A stretch of DNA of 64,000 nucleotides from assembly GCF_932274485.2 (NCBI RefSeq), contig NC_065879.2:46610936-46674935 (forward strand), in the 5' to 3' direction. How positions within the stretch are numbered: the first letter of the stretch is position 1; each line of letters opens with the position of its first letter. This document shows positions 11,145 through 21,754 of this stretch, piece by piece. This DNA is from Patella vulgata. Its lineage: Eukaryota > Mollusca > Gastropoda > Patellidae. A program made the translations under genes and the position numbers. A model generated the notes under the pieces. It saw only the letters and a program-made list of their open reading frames with translations. It was not told the origin of the DNA and searched no databases.

Positions 11145-12470
11145 TAAATGTTGACAACGCACCCAGACTAATATTCGCAGAATATTTTTCTGCATGATAG
11201 AGACTAATATTGTCGTCACCCCCGTCCGTTCGTCGGTCCGGCATCCACAATTGCTTCTGGACGCTCACGCTCTAGAGGCTAAAGTTAATATCCGATTCAC
11301 TTTAAATTTATACACAATGTTTATGGTTACCTCCCTTAGACGTTGTTTATGATAATGTAAGAGACCAGATTATCTAGCTTATTTTTATCAAATGTTGACA
11401 ACGCATCCAGACTAATATTCGCAGAATATTTTTCTCCATGATAGAAACTAATATTGTCGCCACCCCCGCGCCCGTCAGTCGGTCCGGCATCTACAATTGC
11501 TTCTGGACGCTCACGCCCTAGCGGCTAAAGTTAATATCCGATTGACTTTAAATTTATACACAATGTTTATGGTCAGTGTTTTTCGATAATTACTGTCAGA
11601 GTTATGGCCCTTGATCACTTCAAAAAATCTCGTCGACGCTCTACACGCTAAAGTTAATATCCGATTGACGTTGAATTTATACACATGGTTTACGGTAATG
11701 AGACCAAGAAGCCTATTCATTTTCAACCTTTTCCGATAATTACTGTCAAAGCTATGGCCCTTGATCACTTCAAAAAATCTTGTAAACCCTCTAGAGGCTA
11801 AAGTTAATATCCGATTGACTTTAAATGTATACACAGTGTTTAATGCCTTATAATTACTGCCAGAGTTATGGCCCTTGATCAATCCAATAAAAATTGTTGA
11901 CGCTCTACAGGCCCAAGTTAATATCCGATTGACTTTAAATTCAGACACACTGTTTAAGGTCATGGGACGAAAAAGCCTATTGATATTCAGCATTTTATGA
12001 TAATTACTGCCAGAATTATGCCCTTGATAACTTCAAAAAATCTAGTAGTCGCCCTAGAAGCTAAAGTTTATATCCAATTCATTTAAATTTATACACAGTA
12101 TTTAATGTCATGATACGAATAACCCTATTGAATTTCAGCGATTTCCGATAGTTAATGCCAGAGTTATGCCACTTGATCACTTCAAAAAATATTGTGCACG
12201 CTATAGAAGCCAAGTTTAATATCCGATTGACATCAAATGTATACACAATGTTTAACGTCATAAGGCGAACAAGTATACTGATTCTCAGCGATTTCTGATA
12301 ATTACTACCAAAGTTATTTCCCTTGATCACTTCAAAAATCATTGTAGAAGCCCTAAACGCTAAAGTTATCATCCAATTAACTTTAAATTGATACACAGAG
12401 TTTAAGGTCTTGAGACGAACAAAGTATATTAATTTTCAATGAATTTTGATAACTTCAACACCTAAATCCG
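11145..12470 (-). repeat. Array of about 150 bp units (block 1)
   Basis: A unit of about 150 bp repeats several times. Its phrases in order are CTCTAGAGGCTAAAGTTAAT, ATCCGATTGACTTTAAATTT, 'acacagtgtttaaggtcatg', TTTCAGCGATTTCCGATAAT and GTTATGGCCCTTGATCACTT. Because the unit is about 50 codons, the minus strand stays open for long stretches (11511-11993, 12079-12396) with a repeating pattern around FKVNRILTLASRASTRFFE. The head of the block is itself duplicated (about 11145-11330 and 11390-11570, sharing CAGACTAATATTCGCAGAAT). Nothing else indicates a real protein. Confidence 0.85.
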
Positions 12471-12770
12471 TGATATTAAATATTTCCTACACTAAACATT
12501 ACCATACACGACAACAGCAGTACAAAAATTTTATTCGCAATATTTTCCTTTGTTCTTGTACACAGTTCATCAAGAATATGATTATATTAACAATTTCTTT
12601 TTCTCATCTCTCCCCATCTTCAACATCTAGATCCGTATTTTAAACTTCTGAAACGGGGAGTCAATTCGATTACATCAATACAAGTCTCAGTTATTTCCCT
12701 TTATTCTCCAGATTTTTTACCCAGGTGCAATGCTACTCACTATATATAACTTCGATTTTGATAGTTCCTT

Positions 12771-13333
12771 TTTATACGCCCACATTTAAATGTGGTCGTA
12801 TATTGTCGTCTACCCCGCCAGTCCGTAGCTACGGCGTCCTCTCTAGAGGTTAAAGTTAATAACCGATTGAATTTGAATTTATACACAGTGTTTAAAGTCA
12901 TGAGGTGAAGACGTCTATTGATTTTCAGCGTTTCCGATTATTACTGTTAAGAGTTATGGCCCTTCATCACTTCAAACAATCTTGTGAACGCCCTAGACGC
13001 TAAAGTTAATATCCGATTGACTTTTAATTTATACACACTGTTTATAGTCACGACATGAAAAACACAATTGATTTTCAGCAATTTCGGATAATTACTGTCA
13101 TAGTTATGCCCGTTGATCACTTCAAAAAATATTGTAGACACTCTAAAAGCTAACGTTAATATACGATTAACTTTAAATTTATACACAGTCTTTAAGGTCA
13201 TGAGACGAAAGAGCCTATTGATTTTCACCGTTTCTGATAATTATTGCCAGAGTTATGAACCTTCATCACTTCAAAAATCTTGTTGTCGCTCTAGAACCTA
13301 AATTTCCTATCCGATTGTCTTTAAATTTATACA
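12771..13333 (-). repeat. 150 bp unit array (block 2) with family terminus
   Basis: It begins with the terminus TTTATACGCCCACATTTAAA and CGTATATTGTCGTC, also found at 24174-24215 and, inverted, at 38065-38106. Units like those of block 1 follow and run into the 3 kb inverted-repeat insertion. The array resumes at 16365. Confidence 0.85.
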
Positions 13334-13341
13334 CACTGTTT
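13334..13341. repeat. 8 bp target-site duplication, left
   Basis: CACTGTTT, identical to 16357-16364. Together these bracket the inverted-repeat element and belong to the interrupted 150 bp unit (phrase ACACACTGTTTAAGGTC). Confidence 0.9.
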
Positions 13342-16300
13342 GGCGCTATTGCACTTTCGTACCTCTACCAGTTCCCGTGGTCGTAGGAACTTGAAATTAT
13401 TAGAGGATGTTAAGGGGGACTAGCAATGACCACACACCAAATTTCAGCCGAATCGATCAATAACTTTTTATTTTACTGACCTTTTAATTTCTAACGAGAG
13501 AGAACTTCATCTGTTTGACGCCATTTGCTTTGTTTACTATTTAGACTCGAATAACAATACACTAAGACGGAAACCGACACACTGCACTAGCTGCCTATCT
13601 CTGCAGTTCATAAAAATTAATATAATTTTCGTATACTTTAATTTTTGCGCGAAGCCACCATGTTCTATAAAATACTATTTGGTGTTGATCAGTGGATTGG
13701 ACTTTAGGTGTAAATATTGCCGTGACCTTGATTTTGACCTTGAGTCTTAACTTCTCATCCATATCAGGGCCTTTGCGTTTATGATTGCCGTGGCCTTATT
13801 TCTTACTGTATTTTCAAAGTTAATGTTCGAGGTGAAAGCAGAGACGACGTCCTTCAGAAAAGATAATTGGGTCAAAGTCGTAGGTCAAGGTCATAATACA
13901 GAAAACTAAACTCAAACTTTTCAAAGTCATTTTTTGAACATTTGACCGTGACTTACGACCTTGACCCCGTAACCGTTTTCGAAGGCTATCATCTTGGCTT
14001 GAATCATGGACGTTTACCTTGGTTCTGTCACACACTGCTCGGTCAGAAAAGGGTCAAACGCAGAGGGGCCGTGTCCGAAAGGAAGTCAATGGGCGTGGTC
14101 AATGTGAAAGGTCGTGGTGACCTCCACTAGTCACCGTTAACCATCCGTGACCTTGACCCTGACCTAGTGTCCGAACTTCCCATCCATCTCGGGCCCTTTG
14201 CGTTTATGCGTGCCGTGACCTTATTTCTTACTGTATTATCAAAGTTAATGTTCGAGGTGAAAGCAGAGACGGCGTCATTCAGAAAAGATAATTGGGTCAA
14301 AGTCGTAGGTCAAGGTCATGTTACAGAAAACTAAACTCAAACTTTTCAAAGTCATTTTTGGGACAGGGCCAGGGTAAACGTCGATGGTTCAAGCCAAGAT
14401 GATGGGCTTTGAAAATGGTTACGGGTCAAGCTCGTAAGTCAAGGTCAAATGTCCCAAAACTGACCTTGAAAAGTTTGAGTTCAGTTTTCTATAACATGAC
14501 CTTGACCTAGGACATTGACCCAATTATCTTTTCTGAGGGACGTTGTCTTTGCTTTCACCTCAAGCATTAACTTTGATAATACAGTAAGAAATAGGGTCAC
14601 GGCAAGCATAAACGAAAAGGGCCCGAGATTGATGGAAAGTTTGGACTCAAGGTCGAAGTCAAGGTCACGGATGGTTAAAGGTGACTAGTGGAGGTCACCA
14701 CGAACTTACACATTGACCACGCCCTTTGACTTCCTTTCGGACACGGGCCCCTCTGCGTTTGACCGTTTTCTGACCGAGCAGTGTGCGACAGGGCCAAGGT
14801 AACCGTCGATGGTTCAAGCCACGATTATGGGCTTTGAAAATGGTTATGGGATCAAGGTCGTAAGTCAAGGTCAAATGTCCCAAAATTGACTTTGAAAAGT
14901 TTGAGTTCAGTTTTCTGTAACATGACCTTGACCTACGACTTTGACCCAATTATCTTTTCTGAAGGACGTTGTCTCTGCTTTCACCTCAAGCATTAACTTT
15001 GATAATACAGTAAGAAATAGGGTCACGGCAAGCATAAACGAAAAGGGCCCGAGATGGATGGGAAGTTTGGACTCAAGGTCAAAGTCAAGGTCACGGATGA
15101 TTAAAGGTGACTAGTGGAGGTCACCACGACCTTTCACACTGACCACGCCCATTGACTTCCTTTCGGACACGGGCCCTTTGCGTTTGACCCTTTTCTGACC
15201 GAACAGTGTGCGACAGGACCAAAGTAAACGTCGATGGTTCAAGCCAAGGTGATAGCCTTCGAAAATGGTTACGAGGTCAAGGTCGTAAGTCAAGGTCAAA
15301 TGTCCCAAAACTGACTTTGAAAAGTCCGAGTTTAGTTTTCTGTAAGATGACCTTGACCTACGACTTTGACCCTAGTATCTTTTCTGAAGGACGTCGTCTC
15401 TGCTTTCACCTCGAACATTAACTTTGATAATACAGTTAGAAATAAGGCCACGGCAAGCATAAACGCAAAGGGCCCGAGATGGATGGGACGTTTGGACTCA
15501 AGGTCAGAGTCAAGGTTACGGATGGTTAACGGTGACTAGTGGAGGTCACCACGACCTTTCACATTGACCACGCCCATTGACTTCCTTTCGGACACGGACC
15601 CTCTGCGTTTGACCGTTTTCTGACCGAGCAGTGTGCGACAGGACCAAGTTAAACGTTCATGATTCAAGCCAATGTGATAACCTTCGAAAATGGTTACGGG
15701 GTCAAGGTCGTAAGTCAAGGTCAAATGTCCCAAAAATGACTTTGAAAAATTTGAGTTTAGTTTTCTGTAACATGACCTTGACCTACGACTTTGACCCAAT
15801 TATCTTTTCTGAAGGACGTCATCTCTGCTTTCACCTCGAACATTAACTTTGATAATACAGTAAGAAATAAGGCCACGGCAAGCATAAACGCAAAGGCCCC
15901 GATATGGATGGGAAGTTTGGCCTCAAGGTCAAAATCAAGGTCACGGCAATATTTACACCTAAAGGCCAATCCACTGATCAACACCAAATAGTATTTTATA
16001 GAAAATGGTGGCTTCGCGCAAAAATTAAAGTATACGAAAATTATATTAATTTTTATGAACTGCAGTGTTAGGCAGCTAGTGCAGTGTGTCGGTTTCCGTC
16101 TAAGTGTCTTGTTATTCGAGTCGGTTTCCGTCTTAGTGTCTTGTTATTCAAGTCTAATTAGTAAACAAAGCAAATGGCGTCAAACGGATGAAGTTCTCTC
16201 TCGTTAGAAATTAAAAGGTCGGTAAAATAAAAAGTTATTTATCGATTTGGCTGAAATTTGGTGTGTGGTCATTGCTAGCCCCCCTTAACATCCTCTGAAA

Positions 16301-16356
16301 ATTTCAAGTGCCTATGACCACGGGAACTGGTAGAGGTACGAAAGTGCAATAGCGCC
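13342..16356. mobile_element. Long-inverted-repeat (foldback) element FB1
   Basis: A 3,015 bp element with matching ends: the left begins GGCGCTATTGCACTTTCG and the right ends with its reverse complement. Arms of several hundred bases are inverted copies (left about 13342-13750, right about 15910-16356). The interior is a unit of about 425 bp, inverted in the left part and repeated about 3.7 times in the right part; the phrase GTAAGTCAAGGTCAAATGTC recurs near 14439, 14865, 15287 and 15713. There is no transposase, so it is non-autonomous. Flanking 8 bp copies of CACTGTTT show transposition into the 150 bp array. An 8 bp duplication fits hAT, P or Merlin-like superfamilies, and the ends do not decide between them. 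Related fragments lie at 27274-27475, 31317-31545 and 48035-48556. Confidence 0.9.
14370..15960 (+). repeat. Internal 425 bp tandem repeats of FB1
   Basis: About 3.7 head-to-tail units spaced 422-426 bp. Each carries several TCAAGGTCA motifs, the phrase GACCTTGACCTACGACTTTG and TTAACTTTGATAATACAGT. Frames such as 15206-15421 and 15631-15846 are the same translated phrase (MCDRTK..DSLRK) in successive units and are not considered genes. Confidence 0.88.
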
Positions 16357-16364
16357 CACTGTTT
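16357..16364. repeat. 8 bp target-site duplication, right
   Basis: CACTGTTT, identical to 13334-13341, immediately followed by the continuation of the interrupted unit (AAGGTCATGA). Confidence 0.9.
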
Positions 16365-16665
16365 AAGGTCATGACACGAACAAGCCTGTTGATTTTCAAC
16401 GATTTCCGATAAATATTCCCAGAGTTTTGGCAATTGATCACTTCAAAAAATCTTGTGGTCGCTGTAGAAACTAAAGTCCATATCCGATTGACTTCAAATG
16501 TATAAACGATGAGCTCTATTGATTTTCAGCGATTTCCGATAATTACTGCCATAGTTATGACCCTTGATCACTTCAAAAAATCATCTAGAAGCTGTAGCAG
16601 TTAAAGTTATCATACAATTGTCTTTAATTTGATACAAATTCTATTGATTTTCTGATAATAACTTA
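16365..16665 (-). repeat. 150 bp unit array continuing past FB1
   Basis: It resumes the array interrupted at 13341, with TTTTCAACGATTTCCGATAA and GATCACTTCAAAAAATC twice. The last unit decays near 16660. Confidence 0.8.
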
Positions 16666-16839
16666 ATGAATTGTTACTCTTAATCAGATTTTACTGTAAT
16701 ATAAATCTTTCATTACCGAAATTATATAAATACGCAACAACTCTTGTTGATTGCCCGGACAATTTAGCTGCTGTGAACATATCATTCGTTGCCTGGGAAC
16801 CTATCTTTATATAACACATGACATATTACAGAAACTAAC

Positions 16840-16880
16840 CGTGAATATGAAAGCTTTCATATCTGCTAGCAGATCTAGTT
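16840..16880 (+). repeat. Double-hairpin motif of family R
   Basis: GTGAATATGAAAGCTTTCAT followed by ATCTGCTAGCAGAT and CTAGTTA. Similar motifs at about 17340, 18350, 21755 and 25250, and inverted at 79-118, mark one edge of family R. Confidence 0.85.
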
Positions 16881-17205
16881 AAGCTTTCATATGTATTACA
16901 TATGAAAGCTTATTGTTTCTGTTAAGATTATTAAGCTTTCATATGTATTACATATGAAAGCTTATTGTTTTTGTTAAGATTATTATCAAGCTTTCATATG
17001 TATTACATGTGAAAGCTTTTTGTTTCTGTTAAGATTATTATTAAGCTTTCATATGTATTACATATGAAAGCTTATTGTTTCTGTTAAGATGATTAAGCTT
17101 TCATATGTATTACATATGAAAGCTTATTGTTTTTGTTAAAATTATTATTAAGCTTTCATATGTATTACATATGAAAGCTTATTGTTTCTGTTAAGATTAT
17201 TATTA
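16881..17205 (+). repeat. Palindromic-unit array A (6 units)
   Basis: Six units start at 16881, 16933, 16988, 17043, 17095 and 17150. Each is a palindrome AAGCTTTCATATG-TATTA-CATATGAAAGCTT followed by a spacer close to ATTGTTTCTGTTAAGATTAT. Spacer and palindrome are both conserved, so this is a satellite-like expansion rather than a spacer-bearing array. Unit spacing varies from 52 to 55 bp. Confidence 0.95.
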
Positions 17206-18300
17206 GTATTTTTTTTTGTGTGTTTTTCCTGCAAATCTTATATCTCAGAATCTAACCGGAGGATCTTTCTGAAACTTTGACCCCCGCCCCCCGGCCCACC
17301 GAAGAATGGATGGTGGCTTTGGAATGAGTACAAGTGATTGTGAATATGAAAGCTTAAATATCTGCTTAGCAGATCTAGTTATTATTATTTTTTTTTGTGT
17401 GTATTTTCTGCAAATCCTATTTCTCAGAATCTAACCATAGGATCTTTCTGAAACTTTGACCTACCCCCCCAAAAAATGGGGTGCGAACGTGGAATAAATA
17501 TATTTTGAATACGTTTTACTCATCCGAATACACCGAATTTTACGAACGAATGCATTTGACCTACATTGCTGTAACTTTGTGACTATTTAACCTATTTTAC
17601 TATTTTTTTTTCTTTGAGTACATTGAAACATTCACTTCAAATCTGCAATTTCGGATTTTCGACATTTCGAAAATTCGTCGCTTTGATTTCGAACCGGAAG
17701 TTGAAACCAACTTGACAACTTCTTTAATAGTTGCACGATTTTCATGAAATTTAGTATGTAAGTAGATCTTACAGATGTCATTAGAAATTTTTAAAATTAT
17801 CTCCCCTTGATGAAATTAAGGATCAAAGTTTTCAAAAAAATCGACGAAATATAGGTCAGATCGCCTTGAAATGTTTTTCTGTACTAGCTAAGACAGTACT
17901 GATGTGTACACAAAATATGGAGTTTGTCGAGCGAACCGGAAGTGCCACCATCCCAAAACGTGAAAAATCCATAAGGCTTTTGCAATATTTTACTTACTGA
18001 CATAAGAGTTAAATTTTCTGAATCCTTGAAGGAAAGCCTAAAAATCTACAGGATTAGAATTTTGATTTAGGTCAACTGATGGACGCCATTTCGAATTGAA
18101 AATGAAAATTAGTGAAAAATCCACATTAATGGGCTTGAAAACATACCCAATTGGTCGTGGCTTAGAGAATCTGTCTCCTATTACCGAAATTAATACATTT
18201 TAGGATAGCCTGGATCATGGTCGAATGTTTGGTATTTGAATATTTAAAAAATTCGAATTTCGCCTTAAGTTTTTGACCGATTTTAATTGGGTTTTTTTTA
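17206..18300 (+). repeat. Family R copy with a repeated start
   Basis: The R start (T-run, GTGTGTTTT, TCTCAGAATCTAACC, GGATCTTTCTGAAACTTTGA) occurs at 17208 and again at 17383. The longer body then runs through CAGATCGCCTTGAAATG and AACCGGAAGTGCCACCATCC to a break near 18260. No coding. Confidence 0.85.
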
Positions 18301-18349
18301 TCTTGTTGAGATTCTTTATATGACCCTTGACATGTGACAGGAAGTGATT

Positions 18350-18545
18350 GTGAATATGAAAGCTTTCATATCTGCTTAGCAGATCTAGTTAAGCTTTCAT
18401 ATTTCATATGAAAGCTTATTGTTTCTGTTAAGATTATTATTATTAAGCTTTCATATTTCATATGAAAGCTTATTGTTTCTGTTAAGATTATTAAGCTTTC
18501 ATATTTCATATGAAAGCTTATTGTTTCTGTTAAGATTATTATTGT
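18350..18545 (+). repeat. Palindromic-unit array B (3 units)
   Basis: A double-hairpin motif is followed by three units starting at 18391, 18445 and 18493. The palindrome here has a shorter centre (AAGCTTTCATA-TTTC-ATATGAAAGCTT), identical in all three units and different from arrays A and C, with the same spacer. Confidence 0.94.
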
Positions 18546-20330
18546 TACTATTATTTTTTTTTTTTGTGTTTTATCCACAAATCGGATTTCTCAGAATCTA
18601 ACCATAGGATCTTTCTGAAACTTTTACCTATCCCCCCAAAAATGGGTGATGGCTGTTGATTAAAAATATTTTCAAAACGTTTTACGAATCTGAAATCACC
18701 GAATTTTACGAACGAATGCATTTGACCTACAATGCAGTATCTTTGTGACTATTTGACCTATTTTATTAAATCTTTTTTTCTTTGAGTACCTTGAGACAAT
18801 TACTTCAAATCTGCAGATTCAGATTTTCGAATTTCGAAAATTCGTCGCTGTGATTTCTAACCGGTATTTATGATCAATTTGACAACTTCTTTAATAGTTG
18901 TACGATTTTCGTGAAATTTAGCATGTAAGTAGATCTTACCGATGCGACTTCAAAAATATGATTAGAAATTTGCTAAATTATATCCCCTTAATGAAATTAA
19001 GGATCAAAATTTTCAAAAAAATCATCAAATTATAGGTCAGAATGACCTAATTTTTTATTTCGATACTAGACAAGTAATTACTGATTCATATACAAAATAT
19101 GGAGTTTGTCGATCGAACCGGAAATGCCCCCATCTTAAAACGTGAAAAGTCTTAATAACTTTTGCGATATTGCACTTACAGACATGGGAGTTATATTTTC
19201 TAAATCCCTGAAGGAATGCCTAAAAACGTTCAGAGCAGAATTTTGATTTAGGTCAACTGGTGGTCGCCATTTTGAAGTGAATATGAAAAATAGCGAAAAA
19301 TCGACATTTACGGTCTTCTAAACAAACACAATAGGGTATAGTATGTTCAATACGTCCCCTATTACCGAAGTTAATACATTTCAGGATAGCCTGGCTCATG
19401 GTCAAATGTTTGGTATTTGAATATTTTAAAAATTCGAATTTCGCCTTCGATGTTTTCCGTGCCGACAAGGTTGTTTTCGAGTGTAGGCCCGCGCATGCGC
19501 GTCACAACCCTACTATCGTGCACGCCAACTTGAAACGCACCGGGTATGTGGCTTATTGTCCCAAGCACAATTCCAAACAAGAAATTTTACGGCCCGACCC
19601 ATGGGGGGCGAGCAGTGGCCATTTTCCCGGGGGTACACATAAAGTAAAACAAGAAAATAGAGATGGAACTAGGTGTTCGATTTTAATTTGGAGACAATTT
19701 TTGGATCCGCCGAGGTCGGAAATGGGGGTTAGCCGAAGTTTCGAAGAGATAGGTCCATTTTGTAAAAAAGTCCTTTCATAACAAACATATTTAGCTGCTT
19801 TTGACTTCGCGCATGCGCAACGCTGTTACCAAAAGTACCATGTCTACCAAATTCCGGCGAGGAACTTTTCACGTTGGTACCCTAGGTGCCCTGAAAATTT
19901 CAAGGTGATACCTGCATTCGTTCAAGTCGTTTGTTCTTGGCACGCCTCCAAGTTGTTTTTTTTTTTCTGTCAATTTACGGCTTACATAAGGGGAAAAAGT
20001 GGAATTTCGCCGCGACAACGGCACCGATTGTCCAAAAACCATGAAATTTGGACACAATACGCCCGTTACCACCCCGGACTTTACCCCCATTTTGATCCCA
20101 TTAAAAAAAAAGAGTTTTAGCAAAAAACCGATTTTCGAAATTTAATATTAGTTTTAATTAATTTTGAAATTGCAAATGCAAAGAGATTTTATCGCCCCTT
20201 CCTTATGTGATAGGTATTAGTACTATACACATTATCCTTAAAAGACAATTTTTTAAAATGACCGAAACGATGTACCGTCACAAGAAACCGAAATCGCCTA
20301 TTTTGACCTTTTTTGACTGCTGAGGCATCC
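18546..20330 (+). repeat. Long family R copy
   Basis: The most complete + orientation copy. It runs from the T-run/GTGTTTTATCC start through the ACCGGAAATGCCCCCATC region, TTTTCCGTGCCGACAAGG, two GCGCATGCGC motifs (about 19490 and 19805) and the block GATAGGTATTAGTACTATAC. The frame 19398-19781 (127 aa) lies entirely inside the repeat and is not conserved as a frame in the copy at 23.3-23.7 kb, so it is not called. Confidence 0.8.
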
Positions 20331-21750
20331 TTCCGGTGGTCCAAATCTCTGGAATTTCTAGCGGTTGGCTGCGCCGCGATGATATTTATCACATATTAAA
20401 AGGAGAAAATGCTCAGATATCAAGAACAATAAAAATTCGATAAAATAAGGCATTATTTTAAGCAAAAAAACTTTGATGGGTGGGGGTGGGTTTCGAATTT
20501 ATTTTGAACGTTCTGGGAATTCCACACACTTCTATTTTTAATATGTGATAGCTAGAATCCCAAAGTACATTTCGTGCAAATTTGAAGGCAATCGGACCAA
20601 CGGAACATTGCCTGGGCAGAGCAAATTAACCCCGGTCGAGAAAATTTGCTCATTCTTCAACGTTATTATAATATTGTATGACCGCCATCTTAGATCCATC
20701 TGGGTCCCCGATCCATGTCACTTACCAAACCACTCCGAAATATATCCAAAATCCCAAAATCGACCTTAATTTCTTTTGACTTCGCGCATGCGCCACGCTG
20801 GAACCAAAGGTACCATGACTACCAAATTACGGCGAGGAACTTTTCACGTTGGGACCTAGGTACCCTGAAAAATTCAAGGCTATAACTGCATTCATTCAGG
20901 TCGTTTGTTCTTCACACGGTTCCTGTCGTTCGGCTTTTTCCGCCATTTACGGCTTCAGTAAGTGCGAAAAAATTGGAATTTCGCCACGACACCGGCACCG
21001 ACTGTCTGAAAACCATGAAATTTGGACACAATACGGCCATTACCACCCCGGACTTTGTGCCTTACTCCCATTTTGATCCGATTAAAAAAAAATAGTTTTA
21101 GCAAAAAAAAGAGATTTTCGGTCAACTGATGGTCTCCATTTGGAATTGAATATGAAAAACAGTGAAAAATCCACTTGAACAGACGTGAAAATAAACACAA
21201 TAGGCCGTAATATGTTCAATACGTCTCTTATTTCTGAAATCAATGCATTTCAGGATAACTCGGGATCAAGATCGATTTTTTGGTGTTTGAAAATTTTCAA
21301 AATTTCGTATTTCGCCTTTGACCTTTTACGTGCCCACAAAGTTGTTTGCAGGACAATTTATGCCTTTAATTTTCAAAATTTACAAAATTAACCTAACCTA
21401 AATCTGATTCAAAAATATTTGTTCCGTTCAAAGTTATTTCATTTATTTTTTTAATATTTTCCTGCCACTTTATAGTTCTTTCCCGCCCTTTTCGTTTCAT
21501 GTTCTCACCCGTCTTGTTTTTAAACGGTTTGATCCATTTTTCTGAAACTTCTGGAACGGAAAGTCATTCCGATTACAGCAATCCAAGTCTCAATTATTTC
21601 CCTTTAGTTTTCAGATTATTTTGTTGACCGGGTGCAATGTTTCTCACTATATTTAGACTTGTAACTTCGCGACTTTTTCACCGATTTTGATAATTATTTT
21701 TTGTTGTTCTTTTTTCTTTTAAGATACTTGATATAATCCATGTCACGTGA
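20330..21750 (+). repeat. Family R pieces and diverged flank
   Basis: Within 20545-21110 the R2 portion recurs (CGCGCATGCGCCACGCTGG; CATGAAATTTGGACACAATA). At 21120-21360 an R1 piece recurs (GTCAACTGATGGTCTCCATT). The remainder is AT-rich and unassigned. Confidence 0.65.
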
Positions 21751-21754
21751 CGAT

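Noticed and set aside
11511-11993. A 160-residue minus-strand protein
   Set aside because: It is the translation of 150 bp tandem units with no start context, domain or partner. It is kept only as a question in the findings.
13820-15846. Small proteins repeated in the FB1 interior (MCDRTK.. and MGHLTLTYDLDP.. frames)
   Set aside because: They are the same phrase translated from tandem DNA units on both strands, with different ends in each unit.
16881-17205. CRISPR-like array (palindromic repeats at regular spacing)
   Set aside because: The supposed spacers are the same sequence in every unit, the genome is eukaryotic, and the unit belongs to a dispersed repeat family.
16840-18390. Helitron 3' end (hairpin followed by CTAG)
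   Set aside because: ATCTGC..GCAGAT followed by CTAGTTA looks suggestive, but the sequence after CTAG is conserved between copies as well, so the motif is internal to family R. No Rep/helicase is present.
19398-19781. 127-residue plus-strand frame
   Set aside because: It lies wholly inside family R and is not maintained in the parallel copy at 23.3-23.7 kb.
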